64,000 nucleotides of DNA from Alteromonas macleodii (GCF_903772925.1 NZ_LR812090.1:4231902-4295901), one strand, 5' to 3'. Positions 33,895-43,134 are shown, numbered from the stretch's first letter. Notes: generated by a model not told the origin, from the letters alone. Numbers and translations are program-made.

Positions 33895-34944
33895 TTACAC
33901 GAGTTCCTTTTCACCACCGTTTTTCGCTGAGCGATAAATAGCGTTTAGTAGCGCAATCGACCTACGCCCTTCAAATCCATCCACTAGCGGCTTGGTGCCG
34001 TTATCAAGGGCATTTAATACATCTTCGAAGTTTCTTTGATGCCAAACGAAATCGATGGCCGATGGATCAGCTGCACCTGCTCCCGCTTCATTTTCAGAAA
34101 GCCCATACTTGCATCTAATCTCTTCGTCTTCTTCGCTTTCTTCAGCAAACTCCCAGACTCGAAATTTATCATCGCTCATAAAAACTGAGCCCTGAGAGCC
34201 GGTAATTTGTATTTCTGCCGGATGACCGCTTTTAGACCAGCAAGCTGTTGAGCCTTGAATAACGCCTAACGCACCATTTTTAAACTCTAGCATCGCAATT
34301 CCAACATCTTCCACCTCTATACCATCATGGGCCACCAGCCTAGTTTCTGCTCTCACATATTTTACATCCCCCATTACATAAAGGAGTAAATCTATAGTAT
34401 GAATTGACTGGTTCATCAACGCGCCACCGCCATCAAGCTTCCATGTACCACGCCATGCGCCGCTTTCATAATACTCTTGGGTTCGCCACCATTTAATATA
34501 GGCATCTGCCATGGCAATGTTGCCGAAGCGCCCAGCATTTATAGCCTGCTTAAGTAACTGTGAAGAGGCGTTAAACCGACGAGGAAAAATACCCGCTAGC
34601 ATCACCTTGTTTTCAGCACACACCGCAATCATTTCATCTACTCTTTCAGCAGTAACCTCCAGCGGTTTTTCACAAATGATGTGCTTACCCGCTTTAGCGG
34701 CGGCAGATATTGGCTCTAAATGAAAGCCTGATGGCGTGCATATAGTGATGATGTCAATTTCAGGAGACGTTATAAACGACATATAGTCGTCGAAAGGTGT
34801 ACAGCTATGTTTTTTAGAGAACGCATTCGCCTTATCAATTGAACGTGAATAAATCCCTGTTAATTCTGCATTGGGAATAGCGTGGATGGCCTGAGCATGA
34901 AAATCCGCAATCATGCCTGCGCCGACAATTCCGAATCGATACAT
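33895..34944 (-). CDS. Gfo/Idh/MocA-family oxidoreductase
   Basis: The 349-residue NAD(P)-dependent dehydrogenase has an N-terminal Rossmann domain (GIVGAGMIADFHAQAI, residues about 5-20) and the family motif IICEKPLEV near 90. The C-terminal alpha/beta domain includes WRGTWKLDGGGALMNQSIHT, whose GG-H segment is at the active site. Family members oxidise or reduce sugars, inositols and related compounds; this one cannot be assigned. It is isolated, with the aguB terminator downstream and the repeat cluster upstream. Confidence 0.88.
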   Translation of the reverse strand: MYRFGIVGAGMIADFHAQAIHAIPNAELTGIYSRSIDKANAFSKKHSCTPFDDYMSFITSPEIDIITICTPSGFHLEPISAAAKAGKHIICEKPLEVTAERVDEMIAVCAENKVMLAGIFPRRFNASSQLLKQAINAGRFGNIAMADAYIKWWRTQEYYESGAWRGTWKLDGGGALMNQSIHTIDLLLYVMGDVKYVRAETRLVAHDGIEVEDVGIAMLEFKNGALGVIQGSTACWSKSGHPAEIQITGSQGSVFMSDDKFRVWEFAEESEEDEEIRCKYGLSENEAGAGAADPSAIDFVWHQRNFEDVLNALDNGTKPLVDGFEGRRSIALLNAIYRSAKNGGEKELV

Positions 34945-35016
34945 TTTCCTGTTCCTTTTTTGTTCAGTTGAAAAAGTATATGGGAACTCAGCGCGCTAAA
35001 CTAGGCTTAAAATTAT

Positions 35017-35110
35017 GGGGGCAGAGTACATTTAAAAAGCGACATTGCTTTAAATAAATGTACTCTGACCCCATTTCGATTCTTCTGAAGGGGAAATGTA
35101 CTCTGACCCC
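35017..35110. repeat. REP-like palindromic repeat cluster (three copies)
   Basis: A 17-bp unit, AAATGTACTCTGACCCC, occurs directly at 35056-35072 and 35094-35110, with a near-perfect inverted copy at 35017-35033. The first two form a large hairpin with an inner AAAGC/GCTTT stem. Units of this kind are familiar in marine gammaproteobacteria near REP-associated tyrosine transposases, but no transposase gene is present here. It lies in the gap between pdeM and the Gfo/Idh/MocA gene. Confidence 0.7.
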
Positions 35111-35122
35111 ATTTTTGGTGTG

Positions 35123-35881
35123 CTATATTTTGAAGATAATGCCTTCACAGAGCATGAAAACCTGACGGGTCGGCTTGGGAAGAAGCGTTAGCATTACGTC
35201 TTCGTCTATGTCTAACCCGCCGGTGAACTGCCCGAAGGCGGGCATTACAAATAAGTTTTTGTTGTTAGTAAAGCATTTGCCAGAGTAACGACGTCGTGTA
35301 ATGGTGGTGCGCTTTTTAGGGTGATAGTGACCGATAACCTGAGCACGAGTTTCGCTCATTTCTGGTTCATGTCTGAACACCATATTATCTAGCACTACTT
35401 CAAAACAGGGCGTTCCAGGAATGCCTTCCGGCAGGTCTGGGTCATGGTTACCTTCTACCCACATCCACTCTTTCACTTTATCAACAAGCCTACATAGGTG
35501 CTGACGGTCTTCAATAGTCATACGAGACATGCTGTGTTTATCGTGAAAACTGTCCCCCAAGCTTATTACTCGTAAAGGTTGGTAATCATCAATAATACTT
35601 TCCAGGCGTTTGAGTGTGGCGGTGGAATCTAAGCTGGGTAAGGGATTCGCATAACTGCGTAAATAACTGCCTTTTTCTAGGTGAAGATCAGAAACAATCA
35701 GCCAGTCGCATGCGGGTAAATACGCCACGCCACGTGCGTCTAATAACCACAGATAGTCTGCATATTTCGTAATAGTAATGTGGCGCTGACTAACTTTTTC
35801 AGTTAGCCACGCGTCGGTTATTGCCAAATTATCCTCTTTATTTTTCGTTTGTGAGTTTTTATTACCAGGGCAAAGCTGCAC
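35123..35881 (-). CDS. pdeM: Ligase-associated DNA damage response endonuclease PdeM
   Basis: This is a calcineurin-like metallophosphoesterase of the ligase-associated repair set; the characterised Pseudomonas putida homologue is a manganese-dependent DNA nuclease. Metal-binding motifs appear in order: SDLHLEKG, SLGDSFHD, EGNHDPD and GHYHPK. The 252-residue frame may start later, because the first 18 residues look unconserved; a start near LAITDAWLTEKV is possible. It lies downstream of the Lhr helicase on the same strand, 135 bases apart. Confidence 0.9.
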   Translation of the reverse strand: MQLCPGNKNSQTKNKEDNLAITDAWLTEKVSQRHITITKYADYLWLLDARGVAYLPACDWLIVSDLHLEKGSYLRSYANPLPSLDSTATLKRLESIIDDYQPLRVISLGDSFHDKHSMSRMTIEDRQHLCRLVDKVKEWMWVEGNHDPDLPEGIPGTPCFEVVLDNMVFRHEPEMSETRAQVIGHYHPKKRTTITRRRYSGKCFTNNKNLFVMPAFGQFTGGLDIDEDVMLTLLPKPTRQVFMLCEGIIFKI

Positions 35882-36016
35882 ATTTATTTAGCGAAATACT
35901 ATTTAGCTTTCCTGTCCAACGTACTTACCGCCAATGTTTGTTAAGTAAAGCATCAGGCGTGAGGTACATCGTTAATATGGGGAAAGCGAAGTTTGAATAT
36001 TCTGCTTAGTCCCACC

Positions 36017-38515
36017 CTATTCAACGCCAGTCCCTGAGAGTAACGTACGAACTTCGTCTAACATGGTTTCAGCTTCGGCGTATAAATTAGCTTGCTCAAT
36101 AATGGCTTGCGCACCAGCGCCTTTTACTTGCTCACTGCGGACATCAAGTACAATAGGAATGGCCATAGGAGACGGTTTTTCAAGGTTCACTAATATCGCT
36201 GAATCTACGTAGCGAATGAGTAAGTTCGCGAGTCGCCGTAAGTCGAGGAGCTCGCGCTCAGCATCAGCACGCGCTACTTTAAGTAATATATGGTCGCGGT
36301 CGTGCTCTCGCAACGTATCGTAAATGAGGTCGGTAGAAAACGTTACTTGCTTCATGGTTTTTTGACTGGCGTGATAACGCTGCTCTGTCAACCCGCTAAC
36401 CACCGCTACTTGCCTGAAGGAACGCTTTAGCATTGGCGCCTGTAACATCCAATCTTCTAACTCGTCGCCTAGAATATCCGGCTGAAACAGCTGCTGTAAC
36501 TGCCCTTGGGTGATGGCCTCCACTGATGCTACCGACAAACCATAATCAGTCACGCTGAAGCTTAAAGGCTTAATGCCCATTTTTTCCATTCGCCGCGTTA
36601 ACAACATACCTAAAGTTTGGTTCGCTTTGCGCCCGTCGAAGGTGTAGTACAAGGTATAGTGCGCCTGTCTAAATGGAAACTGCTCCACCAGCACCTTTTC
36701 AGGGCTAGGTAGCTGAGAGAACGCCTGCTGAAGCTTCAGCCACTCTTGAACCTGTGCCGGCAGTGCCTTCCAGGATTTTTGATTAGCCAAGATTGCCCGT
36801 ACCCCTTCTGCTAGATAGGTAGATAGCGGCATTTGGCCACCTGCGTAGCTTGGTATTTTAGGCTCTTTGGCTTTTGCCGGCTTGGCATGAAGCTGCATGT
36901 CGCGGATTGCTTCAAAGCGAAGTACTTCTCCGCCGAAATAAAAGGTATCTCCAGGCGTTAACTGCTGAGCGAAGTATTCTTCTACCTCGCCAATGATCTT
37001 GCCCTGATTCCCTCTTCTAATGCGCTTTACTTTAAGTCGTCCTGCCTCAACAATTGTGCCTATGTTTTGTCTGTGTCGTTGAATAACCCGACGATTTGCT
37101 GGCGAGTACGTGCCGTCATCATTTCTGGTCAGGCGCTGATACCGTTCATAGGCATTTAGTGCACTGCCTCCGTCTTGGGTGAAGCGCCACAGTTTATCGA
37201 AATCGTCTCTATCTAACCCTTGATAAGGCGTTGCAGTAAGTATCTCTTGATACAAGGCACCCGGGCTATCAGCATTGCTACATAAACAGTTCAAGATAAA
37301 CTGCGGAATGATATCTAGCGCGCCTGGCTGAGGGCTTTCGCCATCAAGTTCACCTTTTTCAATGGCCGTAGTGGCCGCTTGGCATTCCAGCGCTTCAAAA
37401 CGGTTTGCTGGTACAAGTAACGCTTCGCTAGGCTCATCTAACCTGTGGTTCGCTCGCCCTATCCTTTGCAGCAGCCTGCTTACGCCTTTAGGCGCCCCCA
37501 CTTGTATAACCTTATCTACATCACCCCAATCGATACCTAACTCTAACGCAGAAGTACATACAATTGCTCTTAGCATACCGCTTGCCATCATAGCTTCGGT
37601 TTTTCGCCTTTGCTCTTTGCTCAAACTGCCGTGATAAAGCGCTATGGGAAGCGCAGCCTTGTTTGCTTCCCACAACATTTGAAATAGAAGTTCGGACTGA
37701 GCGCGGGTATTTACAAAAACTAGTGTAGTCTGCGCATTTTCTATGGCCTCATAGATATCATCAATGGCGTACCGGGCCATAAAGCCGCCAAAAGGCATGC
37801 GTGCTTTTGAGTGCAGCATTTCAACTTTTGGCTTCTCACCCGCTTTTACTTTAATGATATTAGCAACACTGTCACTGCCCGCTAGCCACGCACCCAAAGT
37901 TTCGGGAAACGCTACGGTCGCTGACAGGCCTATGCGTTTGCAGCGTGGTGAAAGCACGCTTAATCGCGCTAGGGCGAGTGATAAAAAGTCGCCGCGCTTA
38001 TTTGCCATTAAGCTGTGGGTTTCATCGATGATCACCCGTTTTAGCTTGCCGAAAAGCTTATCGGCATCGGCGTAACTTAACATCAGCATAAGAGATTCGG
38101 GGGTAGTAAGGAGGATATTAGGCGGCTTTTTACGCTGTCGCTGACGCTTATGAGAAGGCGTATCACCAGTACGCGTTTCAGCAGTGATAGGCAACGACAT
38201 TTCTTCAATAGGCTGTAACAGGTTGCGATGAATATCTTGGGTTAACGCTTTAAGTGGTGAAATATATAAGGTATGTAAACCATTAAACCCACTCTGATTA
38301 CCCTTGTTTTCAGCTGGCGCATTACTTTCATTGAGTTCACTAAGCTCTACCAAACTCGGCAGAAAACCTGACAAGGTTTTACCCGCCCCTGTCGGTGCTA
38401 TCAGTAACGTACAGTCATGTTTATCTTTTTCCACCAACATGGTCTGTTGATAATCACGCAGTTGCCAGCCTTTTTGCTTAAACCACTTAGCGAAAGCGGA
38501 GGGAAGTAATGTCAT
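36017..38515 (-). CDS. Ligase-associated DNA damage response DEXH helicase (Lhr core type)
   Basis: This is a superfamily 2 helicase related to the core of Lhr; the homologue is a 3'-5' DNA translocase in the ligase repair set. Motifs are APTGAGKTLSG (Walker A, near 40), TTPESL, DETHSLM (DEXH), SATVAFP, and HRLDEP following QRIGRAN in motif VI. The winged-helix and Lhr-type beta domain follow to the C-terminus. At 832 residues it is the short Lhr-core form, much smaller than the full 1500-residue Lhr. It should work with the adjacent PdeM and with the exonuclease and ligase encoded at 40270-43034. Confidence 0.93.
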   Translation of the reverse strand: MTLLPSAFAKWFKQKGWQLRDYQQTMLVEKDKHDCTLLIAPTGAGKTLSGFLPSLVELSELNESNAPAENKGNQSGFNGLHTLYISPLKALTQDIHRNLLQPIEEMSLPITAETRTGDTPSHKRQRQRKKPPNILLTTPESLMLMLSYADADKLFGKLKRVIIDETHSLMANKRGDFLSLALARLSVLSPRCKRIGLSATVAFPETLGAWLAGSDSVANIIKVKAGEKPKVEMLHSKARMPFGGFMARYAIDDIYEAIENAQTTLVFVNTRAQSELLFQMLWEANKAALPIALYHGSLSKEQRRKTEAMMASGMLRAIVCTSALELGIDWGDVDKVIQVGAPKGVSRLLQRIGRANHRLDEPSEALLVPANRFEALECQAATTAIEKGELDGESPQPGALDIIPQFILNCLCSNADSPGALYQEILTATPYQGLDRDDFDKLWRFTQDGGSALNAYERYQRLTRNDDGTYSPANRRVIQRHRQNIGTIVEAGRLKVKRIRRGNQGKIIGEVEEYFAQQLTPGDTFYFGGEVLRFEAIRDMQLHAKPAKAKEPKIPSYAGGQMPLSTYLAEGVRAILANQKSWKALPAQVQEWLKLQQAFSQLPSPEKVLVEQFPFRQAHYTLYYTFDGRKANQTLGMLLTRRMEKMGIKPLSFSVTDYGLSVASVEAITQGQLQQLFQPDILGDELEDWMLQAPMLKRSFRQVAVVSGLTEQRYHASQKTMKQVTFSTDLIYDTLREHDRDHILLKVARADAERELLDLRRLANLLIRYVDSAILVNLEKPSPMAIPIVLDVRSEQVKGAGAQAIIEQANLYAEAETMLDEVRTLLSGTGVE

Positions 38516-38801
38516 TCATGGTATCTGTTATGCCTTTTTCGCTTTATACGCCAATTCTTTAGTTAAGTTTACATACGCCAACACCTTACTCTCTGCCTTT
38601 GTAATAACCATCAAAGCTCGGCACCAAAGCTAAGCGCAATATAACTTGCTTGAAAAAATAAGTATCTCCTGTACTTTTTATTTATTAGTGGATTAAAGTT
38701 ATTAGCAATCGTTAATATTCGGATACACTTTAAGCATCGACACTTCGAATACGATTACACTACACTCGTAAAACTACAAAATATGATTACAGGGAACGTA
38801 A

Positions 38802-40013
38802 ATGCGAATTCAATCCATAGATGCCATTAGAGGTTTAGCAATCCTTGGCATATTGTTTTTAAACATTGCATATCATCAAAATTTTCACACCGGCTACGCG
38901 TTTTTTGAAGAATCACTTTTGTCAGATGAGATTATCTCGACACTTAGCGCGCTTTTCTTAGATGGAAGATTTCGCACCTTATTTTGCCTGTTGTTTGGAG
39001 CAGGTTTAGCTATTCAATTCGACGCTTGCCAAAAGCGAAGGCACAACTTTTTAGACTTTGCTAAATCTCGGCTTAAATGGTTATTTTTATTTGGGTTAAT
39101 ACATGGCGTGTTTATATTTGGCGGCGACATACTGCTTTATTACAGTCTTTGCGCCTACTTTGTACTAAAGCACTTAACGTTAGACCAAGAAGCGCTTCGC
39201 GCGAAAAGCGTTAAATACCTTATTGTGGGCAGTATCATTATGCTTGTTTTTGGCATAGTACTTACGCTTGGATACGACTACGGTGGCGCACCGCCCCTTA
39301 GGTCTAGTGAGGCCTACGCCGAAGAGGTTACGGAATGGCAAAGTAGTTATTTGTTCCAAATAGGAGTTCAAGCTGCTTTTGTTCTTGCTACCGTTATTGC
39401 AGCCCCTTTTTCCATGCTGTGGCAGTCGATGGGGCTTATGATGTTTGGCGCCTACCTTTATAGAAGTGGTTTCTTTAGCGTTGGGTTTTCATCTACTGTA
39501 TTTATAAAAGTGGCTATCATTGCCATAGCCACCTCTGTTGTTACTGTTATTCCTCAATTAATGTTTGAGCAGGTAACCTCAGATGTCATTCCTATGTTTA
39601 CCAGTATCCCCGCTATTTTCTGTGCTTTTGCCTACGCTCATCTGTTAATCAAAGTGAAAAATACAACCACCTGGTGGTATCAGTCACTTATTAACTGCGG
39701 CAAGGTGGCGTTTACTCTCTATCTAACACAGTCTATTGTTTTGGCTGTACTGTTTCGTGTGATTATGCCCGCTTACTACCCCGAATTTGCCTATACCGTT
39801 ACGCTGCTCGATTTGATGTTAATTACCCTTGCGCTTACAGCAATTCAAATTTTGCTGGCGAATTTTATTACTAAGCACTTTGAGCAGGGGCCATTTGAAG
39901 CGGCATGGAGAACACTGTATCTGCGCAGCTTTTACAAGAAGCAACAAAGCAAGCAAGATGATGGTTTGGTAGAAGAGCAAGAGTTGGCGACAGAGGCTAA
40001 TAAAACCTCATAG
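38802..40013 (+). CDS. DUF418-family membrane protein
   Basis: The 403-residue inner-membrane protein starts RIQSIDAIRGLAILGILFLN, the hallmark of the DUF418/YeiB family distantly related to acyltransferase-3 proteins. It contains about ten hydrophobic segments and the family's LFCLLFGAGLAIQ and GLIHGVFIFGGDILLYYSL stretches. The C-terminal DUF418 domain includes VAFTLYLTQSI. The function is unknown. It sits between the two halves of the DNA repair set and is divergent from the helicase. An AGGGAACG ribosome-binding site supports the ATG. Confidence 0.88.
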   Translation: MRIQSIDAIRGLAILGILFLNIAYHQNFHTGYAFFEESLLSDEIISTLSALFLDGRFRTLFCLLFGAGLAIQFDACQKRRHNFLDFAKSRLKWLFLFGLIHGVFIFGGDILLYYSLCAYFVLKHLTLDQEALRAKSVKYLIVGSIIMLVFGIVLTLGYDYGGAPPLRSSEAYAEEVTEWQSSYLFQIGVQAAFVLATVIAAPFSMLWQSMGLMMFGAYLYRSGFFSVGFSSTVFIKVAIIAIATSVVTVIPQLMFEQVTSDVIPMFTSIPAIFCAFAYAHLLIKVKNTTTWWYQSLINCGKVAFTLYLTQSIVLAVLFRVIMPAYYPEFAYTVTLLDLMLITLALTAIQILLANFITKHFEQGPFEAAWRTLYLRSFYKKQQSKQDDGLVEEQELATEANKTS

Positions 40014-40056
40014 CTAACATCCGTACTAAAAGAAGTTATATAAATCCAATTCAACT

Positions 40057-40082
40057 AAAAGGACCAGGTAAAGCCTGGTCCT
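40057..40082 (-). terminator. Terminator belonging to the barrel gene remnant
   Basis: AGGACCAGG-CTTTA-CCTGGTCCT is a 9-bp hairpin followed by TTTAGTT on the minus strand. It stands 22 bases after the stop of the outer-membrane protein remnant and is oriented to serve it. It also lies 44 bases after the DUF418 gene, where the plus-strand T-run is absent. Confidence 0.75.
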
Positions 40083-40103
40083 ATAGCGTATTGGCGTAAC
40101 TAG

Positions 40104-40268
40104 CTAGAATCTTACAGTGCCTAGCAAAGTAGCAGAGCCTAATTGGTTTTCGTCAGTATCGTAGCCTAACCCAAATTCGATAGATGAATGCGGGTTAAAC
40201 CAGTAGTGAATGCCTAATTCAAGTGGTCGATTACCGGGGTTAAATACGTAGTAACAAGCATTCTCTGA
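40104..40268 (-). pseudogene. 3' remnant of an outer-membrane beta-barrel gene
   Basis: Read on the minus strand from about 40268 to a TAG at 40106-40104, the frame encodes about 54 residues ending PLELGIHYWFNP, then SSIEFGLGYD, then SATLLGTVRF. Alternating hydrophobic residues, turn residues (NPHSS, DTDENQ) and a terminal phenylalanine are the hallmark of the last strands of an outer-membrane barrel. An intact terminator follows. The 5' part is missing: upstream is the exonuclease gene on the opposite strand. I therefore call it the truncated tail of a lost gene. The parent family is not identified. Confidence 0.6.
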
Positions 40269-40269
40269 T

Positions 40270-41304
40270 TTGGCGGGACTACAAGAAGTGCATCCATCAA
40301 CGTGGTTAAAAGCTGACGATACTGGCCTTTATTGCGAGCCGGGTGAGTTTTACATCGACCCAATGAATGAAGTCGCCACCGCGCTTGTCACACACGGTCA
40401 CGCAGACCATGCACGGGCAGGTCATAACAGTGTGTACGCAAGTTCAGAAACACTGGCAATTATGCAAACCCGCTACGGTGAAGATATGGCTATTCATCAG
40501 CACACTGTAGCTATGGGTGAAAGTATTACTTTTAACGATGTAAAAGCCACGTTTTACCCTGCTGGCCATATTCTTGGCTCTACACAAATTCTTATCGAAT
40601 ATGCAGGCTACCGCGTTGTAGTTTCCGGTGATTATAAGCGCCGTCACGATCCTACTTGCCCGCCCTTTAAAGTTGTCCCTTGCGATGTATTGATTACCGA
40701 AGCCACCTTCGGGCTTCCTGTCTTTAAGCACCCGCCTATTGAACATGAAATTGAAAAACTTCTTCACTCATTACGCGTGTTTCCCGAGCGGTGCCACTTA
40801 TTAGGTGCTTATGCATTGGGTAAATGTCAACGGGTTATATTAGCGCTGCGAGAAGCAGGCTACACCAAACCAATTTACTTACATGGTGCGCAGCTAAAAC
40901 TGTGTGACCTATACAAGCAATTAGGAATAGACTTAGGTGAGTTGATTCCAGTGTCTGAGGTGGCAGATAAAAAGATCTTAGCCGGTGAAATAGTCATTGC
41001 GCCCCCTTCGGCACTTGCCGACAGGTGGTCGCGAAGTTTGCCTAACGTAAGGCCTGTTGTGGCATCTGGCTGGATGCAAATTCGCGCTCGCGCTAAGCAA
41101 AAAAATGCCGAGCTACCGCTTATTATCTCTGATCATTGCGACTGGCCTGAATTGCTGCAAACCATTGAAGAAGTCAATCCGAAAGAAGTGTGGGTGACTC
41201 ACGGCAGAGAAGATGCGCTGATGTATCAGGCTGAAAAAATGGGGTTTAAAGCCAGAGCGCTATCTCTAGTCGGTTATGATGAAGAAGAGCAAGGAGGCGA
41301 TTAG
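40270..41304 (+). CDS. Ligase-associated DNA damage response exonuclease (MBL/beta-CASP)
   Basis: This is a metallo-beta-lactamase nuclease of the SNM1/Artemis-like group found with ATP-dependent ligase and Lhr helicase. The metal motif THGHADHARAG (HxHxDH) is near residue 40, followed by YPAGHILGSTQILIE and VVSGDYKRRHDPTCPPF. The C-terminal beta-CASP-like part ends with VTHGREDALMYQAEKMG. The 344-residue frame starts at TTG; GTG 40288, six codons on, gives MHPSTWLKADDTGLYC and may be the real start. The region upstream is the barrel remnant. It shares the TAGTG stop/start with the ligase gene. Confidence 0.9.
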   Translation: MAGLQEVHPSTWLKADDTGLYCEPGEFYIDPMNEVATALVTHGHADHARAGHNSVYASSETLAIMQTRYGEDMAIHQHTVAMGESITFNDVKATFYPAGHILGSTQILIEYAGYRVVVSGDYKRRHDPTCPPFKVVPCDVLITEATFGLPVFKHPPIEHEIEKLLHSLRVFPERCHLLGAYALGKCQRVILALREAGYTKPIYLHGAQLKLCDLYKQLGIDLGELIPVSEVADKKILAGEIVIAPPSALADRWSRSLPNVRPVVASGWMQIRARAKQKNAELPLIISDHCDWPELLQTIEEVNPKEVWVTHGREDALMYQAEKMGFKARALSLVGYDEEEQGGD

Positions 41305-43034
41305 TGGAAGCATTCAGTCACTTACTTGAGCAGCTTTATTTCACGTCTGGAAACAAAGCCAAAGCGCAGCTTATAGCTAACTACATAGCCAATACACCAG
41401 ACCCTGACCGAGGCTGGGCAATTGCTGCTATGGCAGGTACATTGCGATTCGACTTTTTTAAGCGCAATACGGTAAAAAAACTCATTACTGAACATACCGA
41501 CCCTGAGCTTTTTGCCATGAGCTATGATTATGTGGGTGAGGTTAGTGAAACTGTGGCTCACTTATGGCCTTATAGTGAGCCAACAAATTCGCTACCCACG
41601 CTTACCGAAGTGGTAGAAACGTTCGCTTCGGTTAGTAAGCAGAAAGTTTCTGAGACGCTAGCCCATTACCTAACAATAATGACACCTGCTCAACGCTGGG
41701 CGCTACTAAAGTTGGGCACACGGGGGTTACGAATAGGCGTGTCGGCGCGCTCTATAAAACAAATATTGGCCGACTATGGCAATAAAGACATTAAAGAAGT
41801 TGAGACACTTTGGCATGCGGTTACTCCGCCTTATGTCGATATGCTTGGTTGGCTAGAAGGAAAAGCTGACAAACCTGATATTGAAAATGCCGTTACCTTT
41901 CATCCAGTAATGCTTTCTCACCCCATTGAAGATAGCGATATCAACGCTTTCACCAAGAACACTTGGCAAATTGAGAACAAGTACGACGGCATTCGCGTGC
42001 AGCTTGTTGTTAAGTCAAATAACCCTGTAGGTGATAAGATTCAGAACGGTAGTAAGGCCGATGGCGATAAGCCCGAAAAAGCCCTTTTTTCACGTACTGG
42101 CGATGATATTAGCCACTCATTTCCCGATCTGCTTGAATCTGTAAGCGGCAATATGGTGCTAGATGGAGAACTGCTGGTTATTCATAATGCAGAACATGGC
42201 CTACATCAATCTGAAGAATCGATTGCCCAAAGTGCGGCTAGCCAACGCACCAGTAGTGATAAAAGCGGTAAACAGGCTTCATCCGCCACGCAGCCAGACG
42301 TGGATACCTTTAATGCCCTTCAGCAGCGCCTTAATAAAAAGAAACCGAGTAAAGCATTACAGTCTTCCTCCCCCGTTGGACTAATCGTTTATGATGCTTT
42401 AGTGCTTGATGGTGAAGATCTAACCGATAAGACACTAAAAGCAAGGCGCCACGCCCTCGAAGAATGGTTTAGCAAAACGAATAACAGCCGCTTGTTTCTT
42501 TCTGAAACACTTAATGCCACTTCCCCTGAAACTTTGCGCCAACTTCACATCCAAGTATGCCAAAATCGTGCGGTAGAAGGGCTGATGATAAAGCGCTTAG
42601 ATAGTAAATACGTCCCCGGCAGACCCAAAGGCCAATGGTTTAAATGGAAGCGCGACCCGCTAGTTGTTGATGCGGTAATGATGTATGCACAGCGAGGGCA
42701 CGGCAAGCGTTCCAGCTTTTACTCTGACTACACGTTCGGCGCTTGGGAAGACAGTCAGCTTCTGCCTATCGGAAAAGCCTATTCCGGGTTCACCGATGAA
42801 GAACTTAAAAAACTAGATAACTGGGTAAGGCGCAATGCCGTAGGACGGTTTGGCCCGGTGAGAGAAGTGAAAAAAGAGTTAGTGCTGGAGGTGGCTTTCG
42901 ACGCTGTACACCCTTCGACACGGCACAAATCAGGAGTCGCGCTGCGCTTTCCCCGTATACATAGAATCCGCTGGGATAAACCCGCCAGTGAAGCTGATAC
43001 CTTAGCGAACGTCAAAGCGCTGATAGAAGGCTGA
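41304..43034 (+). CDS. ATP-dependent DNA ligase
   Basis: This ligase, of the bacterial cis-acting type in the ligase-associated repair set, seals nicks using ATP. The N-terminal DNA-binding domain is followed by the adenylation lysine K226 in ENKYDGIRVQ, motif III LDGELLV, motif IV EGLMIKRLDSKY, and motif V WFKWKRDP. An OB-fold domain ends in HRIRWDKPASEADT. Two low-complexity hydrophilic inserts, around 237-260 and 295-345, make it longer (576 residues) than many relatives. The start is GTG, overlapping the exonuclease stop by one base. Confidence 0.93.
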   Translation: MEAFSHLLEQLYFTSGNKAKAQLIANYIANTPDPDRGWAIAAMAGTLRFDFFKRNTVKKLITEHTDPELFAMSYDYVGEVSETVAHLWPYSEPTNSLPTLTEVVETFASVSKQKVSETLAHYLTIMTPAQRWALLKLGTRGLRIGVSARSIKQILADYGNKDIKEVETLWHAVTPPYVDMLGWLEGKADKPDIENAVTFHPVMLSHPIEDSDINAFTKNTWQIENKYDGIRVQLVVKSNNPVGDKIQNGSKADGDKPEKALFSRTGDDISHSFPDLLESVSGNMVLDGELLVIHNAEHGLHQSEESIAQSAASQRTSSDKSGKQASSATQPDVDTFNALQQRLNKKKPSKALQSSSPVGLIVYDALVLDGEDLTDKTLKARRHALEEWFSKTNNSRLFLSETLNATSPETLRQLHIQVCQNRAVEGLMIKRLDSKYVPGRPKGQWFKWKRDPLVVDAVMMYAQRGHGKRSSFYSDYTFGAWEDSQLLPIGKAYSGFTDEELKKLDNWVRRNAVGRFGPVREVKKELVLEVAFDAVHPSTRHKSGVALRFPRIHRIRWDKPASEADTLANVKALIEG

Positions 43035-43134
43035 GCCAGCAAAAACACTTTCTTAGTTGTGTAAAATCGCAGAGAATGAACCGAGGAAGAAACAAGGCTT
43101 GCACCTTAAGAAAATAAAACAATAGGAAATCGCC

